From SB11 sp965249955 (GTDB taxonomy: Bacteria; Bacteroidota; Bacteroidia; UBA8524), in NCBI GenBank assembly GCA_965249955.1, contig OZ252261.1, positions 372,001 to 436,000 on the forward strand: a stretch of DNA of 64,000 bases. Direction: 5' to 3'. The notes under the pieces are model-generated. The model saw only the letters and a list, made by a program, of their open reading frames with translations, was not told the origin of the DNA and ran no database searches. Positions 26,919-36,800 of the stretch are shown here, one piece after another. Each line of letters begins with the position of its first letter. Positions within the stretch are counted from its first letter, which is position 1. The translations under genes were made by a program, and so were the position numbers.

Positions 26919-28544
26919 ATGAAAAAAGTTAAATACGTTTTTGTAACGGGCGGGGTTACTTCGTCATTAGGTAAAGGTATCGTATCAGCATCGCTGGCCA
27001 AATTATTACAAGCCAGAGGCTACTCAGTTACCATCCAAAAATTTGATCCATACATCAATGTCGATCCGGGAACAATGAACCCCTACGAGCACGGTGAGTG
27101 CTATGTAACGGATGATGGTGCCGAAACCGACCTTGACCTTGGCCACTACGAGCGTTTCCTAAACATCCCTACATCACAAGGTAACAATGTTACCACAGGT
27201 AAAATATACCAAACCGTAATACAAAAAGAACGTAACGGAGATTATTTGGGTAAAACTGTGCAGGTAATACCACACATAACCGACGAGATTAAAACCCGTT
27301 TTAAACAATTGGGCAATACGGGTGATTATGATATTATTATTACTGAAATTGGTGGTACTGTTGGCGATATAGAATCGCTACCGTATATAGAAGCAGTTCG
27401 CCAATTAAACTGGGAACTATCTGAAGAAGATTGTATAGTAATACACCTTACCCTTGTTCCCTACCTTGCAGCATCAAAAGAATTAAAAACCAAACCTACT
27501 CAGCACAGTGTAAAAATGCTGTTAGAGTATGGTATACAACCCGACATATTGGTATGTCGTACAGAGCATTCTCTTAGCCCTGAAATACGTAAAAAACTAG
27601 CCTTGTTTTGCAATGTTAAAGCCAATGCCGTTATAGAGTCTATTGACGTAGAAACTATATACGAAGTGCCTTTGATGATGCAAAAAGAAAAACTGGATAA
27701 AGTAACCCTAGCCAAGCTAAAGTTACCTGCCAAAAACGAACCGGATCTTGATAGCTGGAAAAACTTTTTGCTAAAACTAAAACACCCAAAAACCGAAGTG
27801 AAAATTGGTTTAGTGGGCAAGTATGTAGAGTTGCCTGATGCCTATAAATCTATTACAGAAGCATTTATACATGCAGGAGCAGAAAAAGAGTGTAAAGTAA
27901 ACCTTGAGTTTATACATAGCGAAACCTTGCACGAGGAAAATATTAAACAAAAACTAGGGCACCTAGACGGTATACTGGTAGCCCCCGGCTTTGGTGAACG
28001 TGGTATTATTGGTAAGATTGACGCTATAAAATACGCACGAGAAAACAATGTGCCATTTTTTGGTATATGTTTAGGTATGCAATGTGCCGCTATTGAATTT
28101 GCGCGCAATGTATTGGGTTGGTCGGGTGCAGACTCTACTGAGATGAACCCAAAATCGAAATACCCTGTAATAGGTTTGATGAGCGAACAGAAAAAAGTAA
28201 CCCAAAAAGGGGGGACTATGCGCTTAGGCTCATACCCTTGTGAGTTGCAAAAAAACTCGATTGCTTTTACAGCCTACGGCAAAACTAAAATTCAAGAACG
28301 CCACCGCCACCGCTACGAGTTTAATAACAAATTTCTTGATGACTATGCTGAACATGGCATGATTGCCAGTGGCATAAATCCTGAAGGGGAGTTGGTTGAA
28401 ATTATTGAATTAAAAAATCATCCGCACTTTGTTGGTGTTCAGTTTCACCCCGAACTAAAAAGTACTGTGGCCAACCCACACCCTTTATTTATAAGGTTTA
28501 TAAAGGCTGCCAAAGAGTTTAATGCCACAAAATTAGCCTACTAA
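26919..28544 (+). CDS. pyrG: CTP synthase
   Basis: 541 residues, normal length. The synthetase domain starts KYVFVTGGVTSSLGKGIVSAS, and the C-terminal class I glutaminase domain has the nucleophile in FFGICLGMQ and His/Glu in GVQFHPELKS. It aminates UTP to CTP with glutamine and ATP. The ATG at 26919 is chosen because MKKVKY matches the family; eight upstream codons are not conserved. A hairpin terminator overlaps its stop codon. Confidence 0.97.
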   Translation: MKKVKYVFVTGGVTSSLGKGIVSASLAKLLQARGYSVTIQKFDPYINVDPGTMNPYEHGECYVTDDGAETDLDLGHYERFLNIPTSQGNNVTTGKIYQTVIQKERNGDYLGKTVQVIPHITDEIKTRFKQLGNTGDYDIIITEIGGTVGDIESLPYIEAVRQLNWELSEEDCIVIHLTLVPYLAASKELKTKPTQHSVKMLLEYGIQPDILVCRTEHSLSPEIRKKLALFCNVKANAVIESIDVETIYEVPLMMQKEKLDKVTLAKLKLPAKNEPDLDSWKNFLLKLKHPKTEVKIGLVGKYVELPDAYKSITEAFIHAGAEKECKVNLEFIHSETLHEENIKQKLGHLDGILVAPGFGERGIIGKIDAIKYARENNVPFFGICLGMQCAAIEFARNVLGWSGADSTEMNPKSKYPVIGLMSEQKKVTQKGGTMRLGSYPCELQKNSIAFTAYGKTKIQERHRHRYEFNNKFLDDYAEHGMIASGINPEGELVEIIELKNHPHFVGVQFHPELKSTVANPHPLFIRFIKAAKEFNATKLAY

Positions 28545-28570
28545 ACAGTAGGCTAATTTTATCTTTTTTA
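28529..28570 (+). terminator. Terminator overlapping the pyrG stop codon
   Basis: 13-bp stem (28529-28541 with 28548-28560) containing the last codons and TAA in its loop, followed by ATCTTTTTT. Confidence 0.85.
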
Positions 28571-28641
28571 ATTTTATCACTTATTTTATTGATTTTATAA
28601 CAATCAAAAATCATTACTTTGTATAAAACACTATAATCGCT

Positions 28642-30165
28642 ATGAAGAAAAATTTACTCCTAATTTCAGCATTAATACTATGCATGGTTAGCTTTAATAC
28701 TGTAAAGGCTCAACGTTACCTTACAGAAGTTTACACCAATGTTACAGTTACAAAAAATGTAGTTTACGATTCAAACATGTCGTGGCCTGCATTGCCAAAC
28801 GTACCACCACCATTAATTCAAATACCACTGCTATGTGATATTTACGAACCGGCTAGCGACACTGCTACTAAACGCCCAATGGTGATTATTTTACATACAG
28901 GCAGCTTTTTACCTGCACTTATTAACCAACAAACTACTGGCGGCCGTACCGACAGCACTATTGTAGAAATGTGTAATCGCTTTGCACGCAAAGGATATGT
29001 TGCAGTGGCTATGAGTTACCGTTTGGGCTGGAACCCCACTACCACTAACAGCGATACTGCTACATCATTACTTTTACAAGCCACTTACCGCGCTATACAA
29101 GATACACGTAACTGTGTACGCTTTTTCCGCAGCAACTCAGCAACATATAAAATTGATACCGACCGTATAGCTCTTGGCGGACAAGGTACTGGCGGGTATG
29201 TAGCTATGGCTTATGCCTCGCTTGACAAACAAGCTGAAATTGAACTTGAAAAATTTAGCTGGAGCAATACTTCGCCCATGGTGAACACTGCTGCTTTTGG
29301 CGATTGGTTGGGTGTTGGCGGTATACCTCAACTAAACATATCAGGCGATGCAAGCGTATCTACTGATGTTGATTTTGTATTCAACTATGGTGGTGCCACC
29401 GGCGATTCATCATGGATTGAAGCAGGTCAAGTGCCTATCGTTTCAGTACACTGCGTATTAGACCCTTATGCCCCTTATGGTTTTAGCAATGTAATAGTAC
29501 CTACTACTGGTGCTACTGTAATAAACAACGCTTGCGGTAGCCGCGAAACTATACGCAAAAACCAAGAGTTAGGAAATAATGATATTATTAATGGCCGCAA
29601 CTATAACGATGTGTTTACAGCACGTGCTGCTACTATGAATGAAGGCTTTGAAGCTCTTTACCCATTAATATTACCTGCCGCTTCACAACAATTCTTAAAT
29701 CAAGGTTCACCTTGGGAATGGTGGGATAGCACAACTATTAAAGGTTACGGTGCTATTGGTATAAATGCTCACAGAAACTCAATGCTTACCAACCCTGATA
29801 TGAGCGAAACAAAAGCAAAAGCGTATATTGATACTATACAAGGTTTTGTTACACCACGTATGGTATGTGCTTTAGGCTTACCCGGTTGTGCAGCTAAAAA
29901 GAGTATTGGTATTAACACTATTGATTTGAGCAAAAAAGTTGAGGTTTACCCCAACCCATCAGCATCAAACGTTACTGTTTACTTCCCTGAGGGAACAATA
30001 GAAAGTGTTGCTATTTATAACCTTAGCGGTCAATTGGTTACCACACAAGAAAACCTAAACGACTCTCGTGTTTTGGTGCAACGTGGAAATCTACCTACGG
30101 GTATCTACTTGATAAAAGCACTTTCAGACAAAGGTATTGCCTACGGCAAAGTGATTTTTGAATAA
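28642..30165 (+). CDS. T9SS-secreted alpha/beta-hydrolase-like protein with Ser nucleophile replaced
   Basis: 507 residues; signal peptide MKKNLLLISALILCMVSFNTVKA. Esterase-type core with MVIILHTGSF (oxyanion region), YVAVAMSYRLGW and the nucleophile elbow LGGQGTGGY at residues 178-186, where the usual GxSxG has Gly182 in place of Ser. The rest of the fold is retained. The end (VEVYPNPSASNV, IYNLSGQLV, LPTGIYLIKAL) is a T9SS type A sorting domain. Probably a surface-exposed binding protein derived from an esterase. A terminator follows. Confidence 0.8.
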   Translation: MKKNLLLISALILCMVSFNTVKAQRYLTEVYTNVTVTKNVVYDSNMSWPALPNVPPPLIQIPLLCDIYEPASDTATKRPMVIILHTGSFLPALINQQTTGGRTDSTIVEMCNRFARKGYVAVAMSYRLGWNPTTTNSDTATSLLLQATYRAIQDTRNCVRFFRSNSATYKIDTDRIALGGQGTGGYVAMAYASLDKQAEIELEKFSWSNTSPMVNTAAFGDWLGVGGIPQLNISGDASVSTDVDFVFNYGGATGDSSWIEAGQVPIVSVHCVLDPYAPYGFSNVIVPTTGATVINNACGSRETIRKNQELGNNDIINGRNYNDVFTARAATMNEGFEALYPLILPAASQQFLNQGSPWEWWDSTTIKGYGAIGINAHRNSMLTNPDMSETKAKAYIDTIQGFVTPRMVCALGLPGCAAKKSIGINTIDLSKKVEVYPNPSASNVTVYFPEGTIESVAIYNLSGQLVTTQENLNDSRVLVQRGNLPTGIYLIKALSDKGIAYGKVIFE

Positions 30166-30191
30166 CATTTAATAACTAACCTATAAACCAT

Positions 30192-30226
30192 ATAGCCCTG
30201 CCAAAATCGGCAGGGCTATTTTTTTG
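30192..30226 (+). terminator. Intrinsic terminator after the esterase-like T9SS gene
   Basis: 11-bp GC-rich stem (30192-30202 with 30209-30219), 6-base loop and a run of T. Confidence 0.92.
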
Positions 30227-30270
30227 GTCGAAATTATACTTCACAATATACCAGCTCCTCATACAAGTGT

Positions 30271-30279
30271 TATCTTTGA
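30271..30279 (+). promoter_or_regulatory. -7 promoter element of the barrel gene at 30287
   Basis: TATCTTTGA, 7 bases before the ATG, so the 5' leader is at most a few bases. Confidence 0.5.
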
Positions 30280-30286
30280 TATATCT

Positions 30287-30934
30287 ATGAAAAAGATAAT
30301 ACTTGTTGTGTTTTTATTTAGCCTTGCTCTTACCACAAGTGCCCAAAAGTATTTTGACATCTTTCTTGGTGCCGAGGCTGCAAAAAGTAATACTTTGTTT
30401 TCTCCAAAAGGTTTCAAGTCAGATCAAAAAGAAGGTTCTACCCATATAGGTGTTGAGTATTATTACAACAAGTGGAAATTTTCTATAGGCTATGGGTATG
30501 GTAAAACCTTCACTCCAAAAAAAGAAATAATTTGGAATATGGGCACAGGAAATCCTACTATACATTTTTACGAAAAATATACAAATACTAACTACCAAGT
30601 ACCTATAACAGTGGGATTCGATATGCAGAACAATCCTAAAAAACCGCTACAAGTATTTTTAATTATGGGATATACTTTAGGTATTAACTACAGAGCAAAA
30701 TATTACTTATACCTAAATAACCCTGATGATTTAACCACAACCCAAGAATACAATATAAAACAAAAATTAAGATACATTTCAGCAGGTATTGAAACCCGCT
30801 ACCTATTAAACAACTTTTTTATATCAGGTACCTTGATGCTGAAAGACAGCTACAGCTCACAGTATTATAGCCCCATAGAATACTCAATTTGGAGCGCCAA
30901 CCTTAAAATAGGTCATATTTTTGAACAAAAATAA
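30287..30934 (+). CDS. Outer-membrane beta-barrel protein, function unknown
   Basis: 215 residues from the ATG at 30287 (signal LFSLALTTSAQ). Alternating strand pattern with aromatic residues (WKFSIGYGYGK, LKIGHIFEQK), about eight strands, no plug domain. The next barrel gene starts immediately after its stop (30935), so the two are one operon and may form a pair. No family name can be supported. Confidence 0.7.
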   Translation: MKKIILVVFLFSLALTTSAQKYFDIFLGAEAAKSNTLFSPKGFKSDQKEGSTHIGVEYYYNKWKFSIGYGYGKTFTPKKEIIWNMGTGNPTIHFYEKYTNTNYQVPITVGFDMQNNPKKPLQVFLIMGYTLGINYRAKYYLYLNNPDDLTTTQEYNIKQKLRYISAGIETRYLLNNFFISGTLMLKDSYSSQYYSPIEYSIWSANLKIGHIFEQK

Positions 30935-31555
30935 ATGAAACTGTTTTTTACCTTGCTATTGCTTTCGCGATGTTACTTTTTAAAAGCACAAACCACTTAC
31001 TCAACAATTGGAGTAACCTCAAGTTGGTATATACCCGAAACAAGCCAGCCTATTCATTACAATGGCGATAACGCAGTATCGGGCGGTATTTTTGGCGAGC
31101 ACTATTTTAAAAATCACTTTAAACTTAAGGTAGGTGTAAATTATTACCTTAATGCCTATAACGAAAAATTTTTAGATACCTCAAAAGCGCCAAAAATATA
31201 CACGTACAACGCCACAGAAAAGTTTATAACTCTGCCTTTTGAGGCAGCATACAATTTTATGAGAGGAGATGAAAAATGGGAGTTTTTTGTTGATGCTGGT
31301 TATGTGGCATTTATCCACCTAAAAACACATATTGGCGATTTTACAAACAACTACGCCCTTACTCCCTACAACTCAAAATTATCCTACCGAAATGCACATT
31401 ATTTCACCGTTGGATTTAGTGGAAGGTATAAATTTACCCAAAAATGGCTAGCAGGTTTTGGCACTAAAAGCTATCACTTTTTGCCTGTAATTAATAAAGA
31501 ATCAAGAGGGTTCCCTTCTATATCCATTGATGTTTCAATGGCGTATGCCTTCTAA
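30935..31555 (+). CDS. Outer-membrane beta-barrel protein, second of pair
   Basis: 206 residues. Signal MKLFFTLLLLSRCYFLKAQ. Strand pattern LKVGVNYYLNAY, FTVGFSGRYKF, ISIDVSMAYAF typical of an eight-stranded barrel ending in an aromatic residue. Zero-base gap from the previous gene indicates translational coupling. No sequence motif reveals the ligand. Confidence 0.7.
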   Translation: MKLFFTLLLLSRCYFLKAQTTYSTIGVTSSWYIPETSQPIHYNGDNAVSGGIFGEHYFKNHFKLKVGVNYYLNAYNEKFLDTSKAPKIYTYNATEKFITLPFEAAYNFMRGDEKWEFFVDAGYVAFIHLKTHIGDFTNNYALTPYNSKLSYRNAHYFTVGFSGRYKFTQKWLAGFGTKSYHFLPVINKESRGFPSISIDVSMAYAF

Positions 31556-31557
31556 AA

Positions 31558-31953
31558 CTATTCAAGCATCAATCTATCACTTCCATCAAAATAGGGAGAT
31601 TGAATAGAGATTACTTTTAATGGTTCTTTTGAAAGCGTAACAACCTTGTGTGCAGTGCCTTTGGGTATAAAAACCACATCGCCCCTTTTTATGGTAAATG
31701 TGCTATCGCCCAAAACCATTGTCCCCACACCTTCTAATACAATAACGTGCTCGGTATGGGCAGAGTGCTTGTGTAGTTTTACCTCTTTTTTAATAAAAAT
31801 AACAAAACTGCTGCTAAGGCTATCACTATACAATGGGCGCACATATATGTTTTCAAGTAAATCGGGACAACTAACCGTATCGGCATTTTGATACGTTTGT
31901 GCTTGTGCAGCCACAGAAAAAAGAAAAGCAAATAGTAGAAATAGATATTTCAT
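31558..31953 (-). CDS. Secreted cupin-domain protein
   Basis: 131 residues from the ATG at 31953 (signal MKYLFLLFAFLFSVAAQAQ). Cupin motif 1 in KLHKHSAHTEHVIVLEG and motif 2 in GDVVFIPKGTAHKV; three His and a Glu would bind a metal. Single-domain exported cupins of this kind have no assigned substrate. It converges on the barrel operon with a 2-base gap. Confidence 0.85.
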   Translation of the reverse strand: MKYLFLLFAFLFSVAAQAQTYQNADTVSCPDLLENIYVRPLYSDSLSSSFVIFIKKEVKLHKHSAHTEHVIVLEGVGTMVLGDSTFTIKRGDVVFIPKGTAHKVVTLSKEPLKVISIQSPYFDGSDRLMLE

Positions 31954-31992
31954 AAAAGTAAATAGCAAGATACAAAACTATTTACCACAGGT

Positions 31993-32559
31993 TTACGCCA
32001 ACCTGTGTTTCAAAATACTGTCAATCCGTTCAAACATTATTTGTGGTGATAATTTACGCCACTCCAACTCATCCAACTCACCTCCAAAATTTACGTAATA
32101 ATCAATATTGCTCGATTTAAACTCATCCAATACGTGCTCTCTAAAATTTACAAAAGCAATCCAACCGTTTTCGGCCTCGCTAAACCATTCTTCGTAATAC
32201 GAGTCGTCACTGGCATGAAAATTAAGCACATTCTCCCCTATCATCACAAACTTATCAATCCCTTCATCCATCAACAACTCCAGCACCTCACGCTTTAGGT
32301 ACATTATATCGTTGTCAATAGCATCGTTCCACTCGCCCATCATTTCTATAATGGCAAAACTATCTACATAGTCTGTATAAATAATTTTAATATACAGGGT
32401 CGACGAGCCAAAATCATCCCACTGAGGATGTATCAAATGGTCGTAAATCCTGTTGGTGTATTCAAACTCGCTGTACTCTCGTTCAAAAAAAGGCGATTGA
32501 GAATCGTCTTCTGCCCTGTACAGTTCGCGCCACAAATAAAAAGGCTCTAGTGTATGCAT
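31993..32559 (-). CDS. Conserved-looking hypothetical acidic protein
   Basis: 188 residues, soluble, very acidic and Trp/Tyr-rich (FYLWRELYRAEDD, ENGWIAFVNFREHV). No signal peptide or membrane helix. I recognise no domain name. Divergent from the SDR gene at 32645 with 85 bases between. Confidence 0.65.
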   Translation of the reverse strand: MHTLEPFYLWRELYRAEDDSQSPFFEREYSEFEYTNRIYDHLIHPQWDDFGSSTLYIKIIYTDYVDSFAIIEMMGEWNDAIDNDIMYLKREVLELLMDEGIDKFVMIGENVLNFHASDDSYYEEWFSEAENGWIAFVNFREHVLDEFKSSNIDYYVNFGGELDELEWRKLSPQIMFERIDSILKHRLA

Positions 32560-32624
32560 AAATTTAGTGCAAAGTTAGATACTTGCTTTTAACAAAAAAC
32601 TTTCATCATAGCTTAAAATAGCAT

Positions 32625-32633
32625 TAGGTTTGC
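32625..32633 (+). promoter_or_regulatory. -7 promoter element of the SDR gene
   Basis: TAGGTTTGC, 11 bases before the ATG at 32645. Confidence 0.5.
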
Positions 32634-32644
32634 ACCTAAGGTTT

Positions 32645-33436
32645 ATGTTAGAAATAGATTTAAGAAACAAACGCGCCGTTGTATGCGGCAGTACACAAGG
32701 TATAGGAAAAGCTACCGCCATGCTAATGGCTGAAGCTGGGGCAACCGTTATTTTAATAGCCCGTAACCCTGAAAAATTGGCAGCGGCAAAGGCAGAACTG
32801 CCCACTCCATACAACCAAAAACACGAAGTTATTGCGGCAGATTTTAGCACTCCCCATATTTTAAAGGTGAAGCTAGAAAATTATTTGCTGCGTACCCAAC
32901 CTGTGCACATATTGGTAAACAATACCGGTGGCCCACCTGCGGGAAAAGCTGTGGAAGCAAGTATTGAGCAGTTTATGACTGCTTTTCAGGCACATTTGGT
33001 GTGCAACCAAATATTGGTGCAAACTGTGGTTGAGGGAATGAAAAAAGAGAAATACGGCAGAATTATAAATATTATCTCTACATCGGTAAAACAACCTATA
33101 CCGGGCTTGGGAGTATCAAACACTATACGAGGCGCAGTAGGCAATTGGTCTAAAACCCTTGCCGGCGAACTTGCTCCTTTTGGTATTACAGTAAACAACG
33201 TATTACCCGGTGCTACTGAAACTGAGCGCCTAACCAGTATTATTGATAATAAATCGGCTAAGGCAAATAAACAACGTGATGTAGTGGAGCAAGAAATGCT
33301 GCACGAAATACCCGCAGCACGTTTTGCAGCCCCTAAAGAAATTGGCTATGCAGCTACGTTTTTAGCATCGCCAATGGCGGCATATATAAACGGCACCAAC
33401 GTGGTGGTTGATGGTGGCCGTACGGCTTGTTTGTAG
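32645..33436 (+). CDS. Short-chain dehydrogenase/reductase family protein with atypical catalytic motif
   Basis: 263 residues from the ATG at 32645. Rossmann start CGSTQGIGKATA, NNTGGP in place of NNAG, and IISTSVKQPIPGLGVSNTIR in the active-site region. The usual Y-x3-K is replaced by S158-N-T-I-R162. SDRs with SxKQPIPxLxxSNxxR are a recurring subfamily, so the replacement is inherited rather than a recent mutation. The redox activity and substrate are uncertain. Confidence 0.85.
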   Translation: MLEIDLRNKRAVVCGSTQGIGKATAMLMAEAGATVILIARNPEKLAAAKAELPTPYNQKHEVIAADFSTPHILKVKLENYLLRTQPVHILVNNTGGPPAGKAVEASIEQFMTAFQAHLVCNQILVQTVVEGMKKEKYGRIINIISTSVKQPIPGLGVSNTIRGAVGNWSKTLAGELAPFGITVNNVLPGATETERLTSIIDNKSAKANKQRDVVEQEMLHEIPAARFAAPKEIGYAATFLASPMAAYINGTNVVVDGGRTACL

Positions 33437-33462
33437 TTTGCTTAAAGTAAAGTAAAATTTGA

Positions 33463-33496
33463 TTGAACATTTCAAGGTTTTATTTACTATCTTTGC
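33463..33496 (+). promoter_or_regulatory. Promoter of the small basic protein gene
   Basis: TTG (33463-33465), 22 bases, TATCTTTGC (33488-33496); ATG follows 23 bases later. Confidence 0.6.
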
Positions 33497-33519
33497 CGTC
33501 CTTTAAAAATTTTAATGCA

Positions 33520-33669
33520 ATGGCTGTTACACGTTTAAAAAGAAAAGAAAGAAAAAATAAAGTGGTTTCGGTATTGAAAAAACAAACCCGCAAACTGCTT
33601 ACCAATATAAATAACATTGAATCTCCCTACAAAGGAAAATCTGGGGTGATTATAGAAGATGAAAAATAA
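33520..33669 (+). CDS. Small basic conserved protein of Bacteroidota
   Basis: 49 residues from the ATG at 33520, starting MAVTRLKRKERKNKVV, an opening I associate with a small conserved protein of the phylum. Almost a third Lys/Arg in the first half, so RNA or ribosome association is plausible but only inferred. The first 19 codons of the longer frame lie on the promoter and are rejected. A terminator follows about 130 bases later. Confidence 0.7.
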   Translation: MAVTRLKRKERKNKVVSVLKKQTRKLLTNINNIESPYKGKSGVIIEDEK

Positions 33670-33795
33670 GCCTAACAACTAGGCTGTTAGCTAAAAAGTT
33701 ACCTCTTTGGTGGTTTTTGGCGCAGTTATTGAAAAATAGGTTTTAGAGCAATATTTTTTCATTTTTATCTAAATTATATAGGTTAAAATGATTTT

Positions 33796-33825
33796 AGCCG
33801 CAGGGTGGTTCCTGCGGCTTTTTTT
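33796..33825 (+). terminator. Intrinsic terminator on + strand
   Basis: 9-bp stem AGCCGCAGG/CCTGCGGCT (33796-33804, 33811-33819) and a T-run. The minus strand side has no T-run, so it does not serve the convergent giant gene. Confidence 0.88.
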
Positions 33826-33839
33826 GTGTTCACATGTTT

Positions 33840-36800
33840 TTACTTCACCATTTTTAGCGATATTTTTTCGCCACCTGTTTCAACAATAATAAAGTACACC
33901 CCTTGCGGTAGTACTTTGGTATCGGCTACTAGGTTCACTTGGGTACTTGTGGTGGGCGCATTCCACACATCAGCCACTTTTCTACCCAATATATCAGTTA
34001 AATAAACATTTACGGTTTGTGCATTTTTAAGCGTAAAGCTAATCTTTATGCTATTATCAAAAGGGTTTGGCAACGCCTGCAAGCCAATGCTGTTTTGTGC
34101 AATATTATCTATGCCAACCGACGTGGGTATGTTTACTGTATCAGTAGCATTGTTATTACACCCGTCGTTTTCTTCAACAAACAAGTTTACATTATACGTG
34201 CCTTTTGCAAGGTATTGATGGGTAGGTGTAAATACCAATGCTGAGTTTCCATCACCAAAAGTCCAATTATACACGGCCATACCGCTAACTAAAGGAGTAA
34301 ACTTAATGTTTCCATTACCCAAATAGGTTTTGTTAAATGCTGCCGATGGTTTTGCGCCTACCTGAACGACTTGTGTACTATCGTGTGAGCAACTGTTTGT
34401 GGTAACAGCCTTTAGCTTTACTGTATAAATACCTGCTGCTGTATAGGTATAACTTGGCGATGTGGCAAAGGATGAATTACCGTCGCCAAAAGCCCAAGTA
34501 TAAGCAGCAGAAGTGCCAGCGGGCAGTGTTGAGTTATTGACAAATGTTGCCGCACTGCCAGCACATACTTTTGTTGGAGGTATAAAAGATGCAATGGGTT
34601 GTGCCCACACCTCTATGGTTTGCAAAGTGCTATCAAAACAACCTTGTGGCGATTGTGCTTTTAGTTTAACTGTTTTAACGCCACTTGTGGTGTAGCTATG
34701 CGAAACAGTGCCACTTTGGGTAGCTGTTTTACCATCGCCAAAATTCCATACATAAGTATTTCCACTGCCGGTTGTAGTATTGATAAAACTGAAGCTATTA
34801 CCCGACAAACATTGTTGGCTACTTCCTTTTGTAAACGACGCTACTATTTTACTATCTACTGGCGTAATGCTTTTTTGCACTGAATCAGCACAACCAATAT
34901 TGCTGATAACAAACAACTTAACGGTATAGGGAAACACTGATAAATAGCTATGATTTGGATGTACGGCGTTAGAAGTGTTTCCATCACCAAAAGTCCAAGA
35001 ATAATTAAGTGTTCCTGTTGGAATAGTTGATGTATTGGTAAAGTTTACTGTTGCATTTTTAACACACAAAAGGGTATCGGCCTTGTTAAATGAGGCTTGA
35101 GGAGTATATCCCACCCATATTGCCGAATCGGTTTTATTAACTACTATTCCGTTTATGGTGGTGCTAATTGTTTTATACCCTGCTGTTAGATACGATACTG
35201 AAAATGGCCCTTGCCCTGTAGCTGTGGTTGGTGTGGCATCAGCCCCAAAATCCCACTCTATACTACCAACTTTACCATCAATAGTTGCATCAATAGTGGT
35301 GGTTTGTGCTATACAAACGCTATCGGCACTAATATTTAATTGAGCTTGGGGAACGCTTACATACACATTATAATCTTCTGACTGTCCGTTGGTAAGTGTT
35401 GGACAATCGGGGCTGCCAATGGTATTAAAATCTGATATTACACGCATACGCAATAGCTTGTTGGCTTCGGTATGGCTGGGTACTGTAAATGTAGTACTGT
35501 GGTTGGTGCGTTGTTTTGTTCCTGTAAACACATTCTCAAACGGGTCTTTAAAGTCCCCATCATCATTATAATCAATAAACACCTTTACAAATTCATCGTT
35601 GTAAAAGCCTGTTTTTATCTCTAATAAATATGAGCTATCGCGCTGTAGTTGAACTATTGTTCCGCAAGAATAATCTTCATACGACCCGTTTTGATCAAAC
35701 CCTTGTGAGCTATTATCCAAATTGGCCACTTTTACATTGCTAATACCAATACCAAAGCCACTTTTTCCTGTGGTTGTGGTGGTACATATACGTTTAGCAG
35801 TATCGTACACATAAATCATATTGCTTTGTACCAAAGTATCTACACCATTAGCATTTTTAGCTATCAGACTAACGGTATAGTTTCCTTTAGCATTAAACTT
35901 AACCGATATGTTTTGAGAAGTATCAGCAGTATTATTTGTGTAGCTAATGGTTGATGGAGAAAACATCCATTTGAACTGTGTTGGGATATACCCTGTATTG
36001 TCTTCAAAATTTACCACACTGCCTAAGCAAACATCTGTGGCATCAGCAATAAAATCAACCATTGGTTTTTTAGTCCCATCAGTATACAAATCACTTTCCC
36101 ACGTGCCTCTACCATAAGTAGCAGCACGCAATTTGCTATTGCTTGGGTTGCGTTGATTGTAAAATATTTTTAGATCGTTAGCATCAACACTAAGTGGCAA
36201 CCCTGCATTAAAGTATATCCAGCTAGTTGAACTAATGTTTCTATAATACACCCCCACATCAGTCCCCACATATATATCATCAGTATTGGTTGAGGTATCT
36301 ATTACTATGCTATTGATATTAAGATTAGGAATATTAGCTGTAATATCTGTCCAAACTACACCCTTATTGTCAGAACGGTATACTTTTCTATTCAATCCCA
36401 TATATAGCCTATTGGCATTGTATGGTGTAGTCTCTAAGCAACTAGGTGTTCCATTAACGGGTAAATTTGCTGTCAAATCAATCCATGTAGGTATACTATC
36501 GTTAATATTATCACTTCTAAATAATTTTTTATCGCTACGCGATACATACAGAATATCGCTATTAACTACCGATTGTTCTAAAAAACTAATATTGCTGTTG
36601 TTACTGCCGCTAAGGTTATTACTTATTTTATCCCAACTAACATCGGCTACCTTTTCGGTCAGTCCATTTTTAGTTCGCCAAAGGTTTTTATACCCTGCAA
36701 AAAATATATTAGCATTGCTACTGTGCTGTATAATGGGTGTTACCCATGCACCCGACTCTGTTATTCCTCTTGAACCATCTTTTGCAAATGTTCCTTCTGA

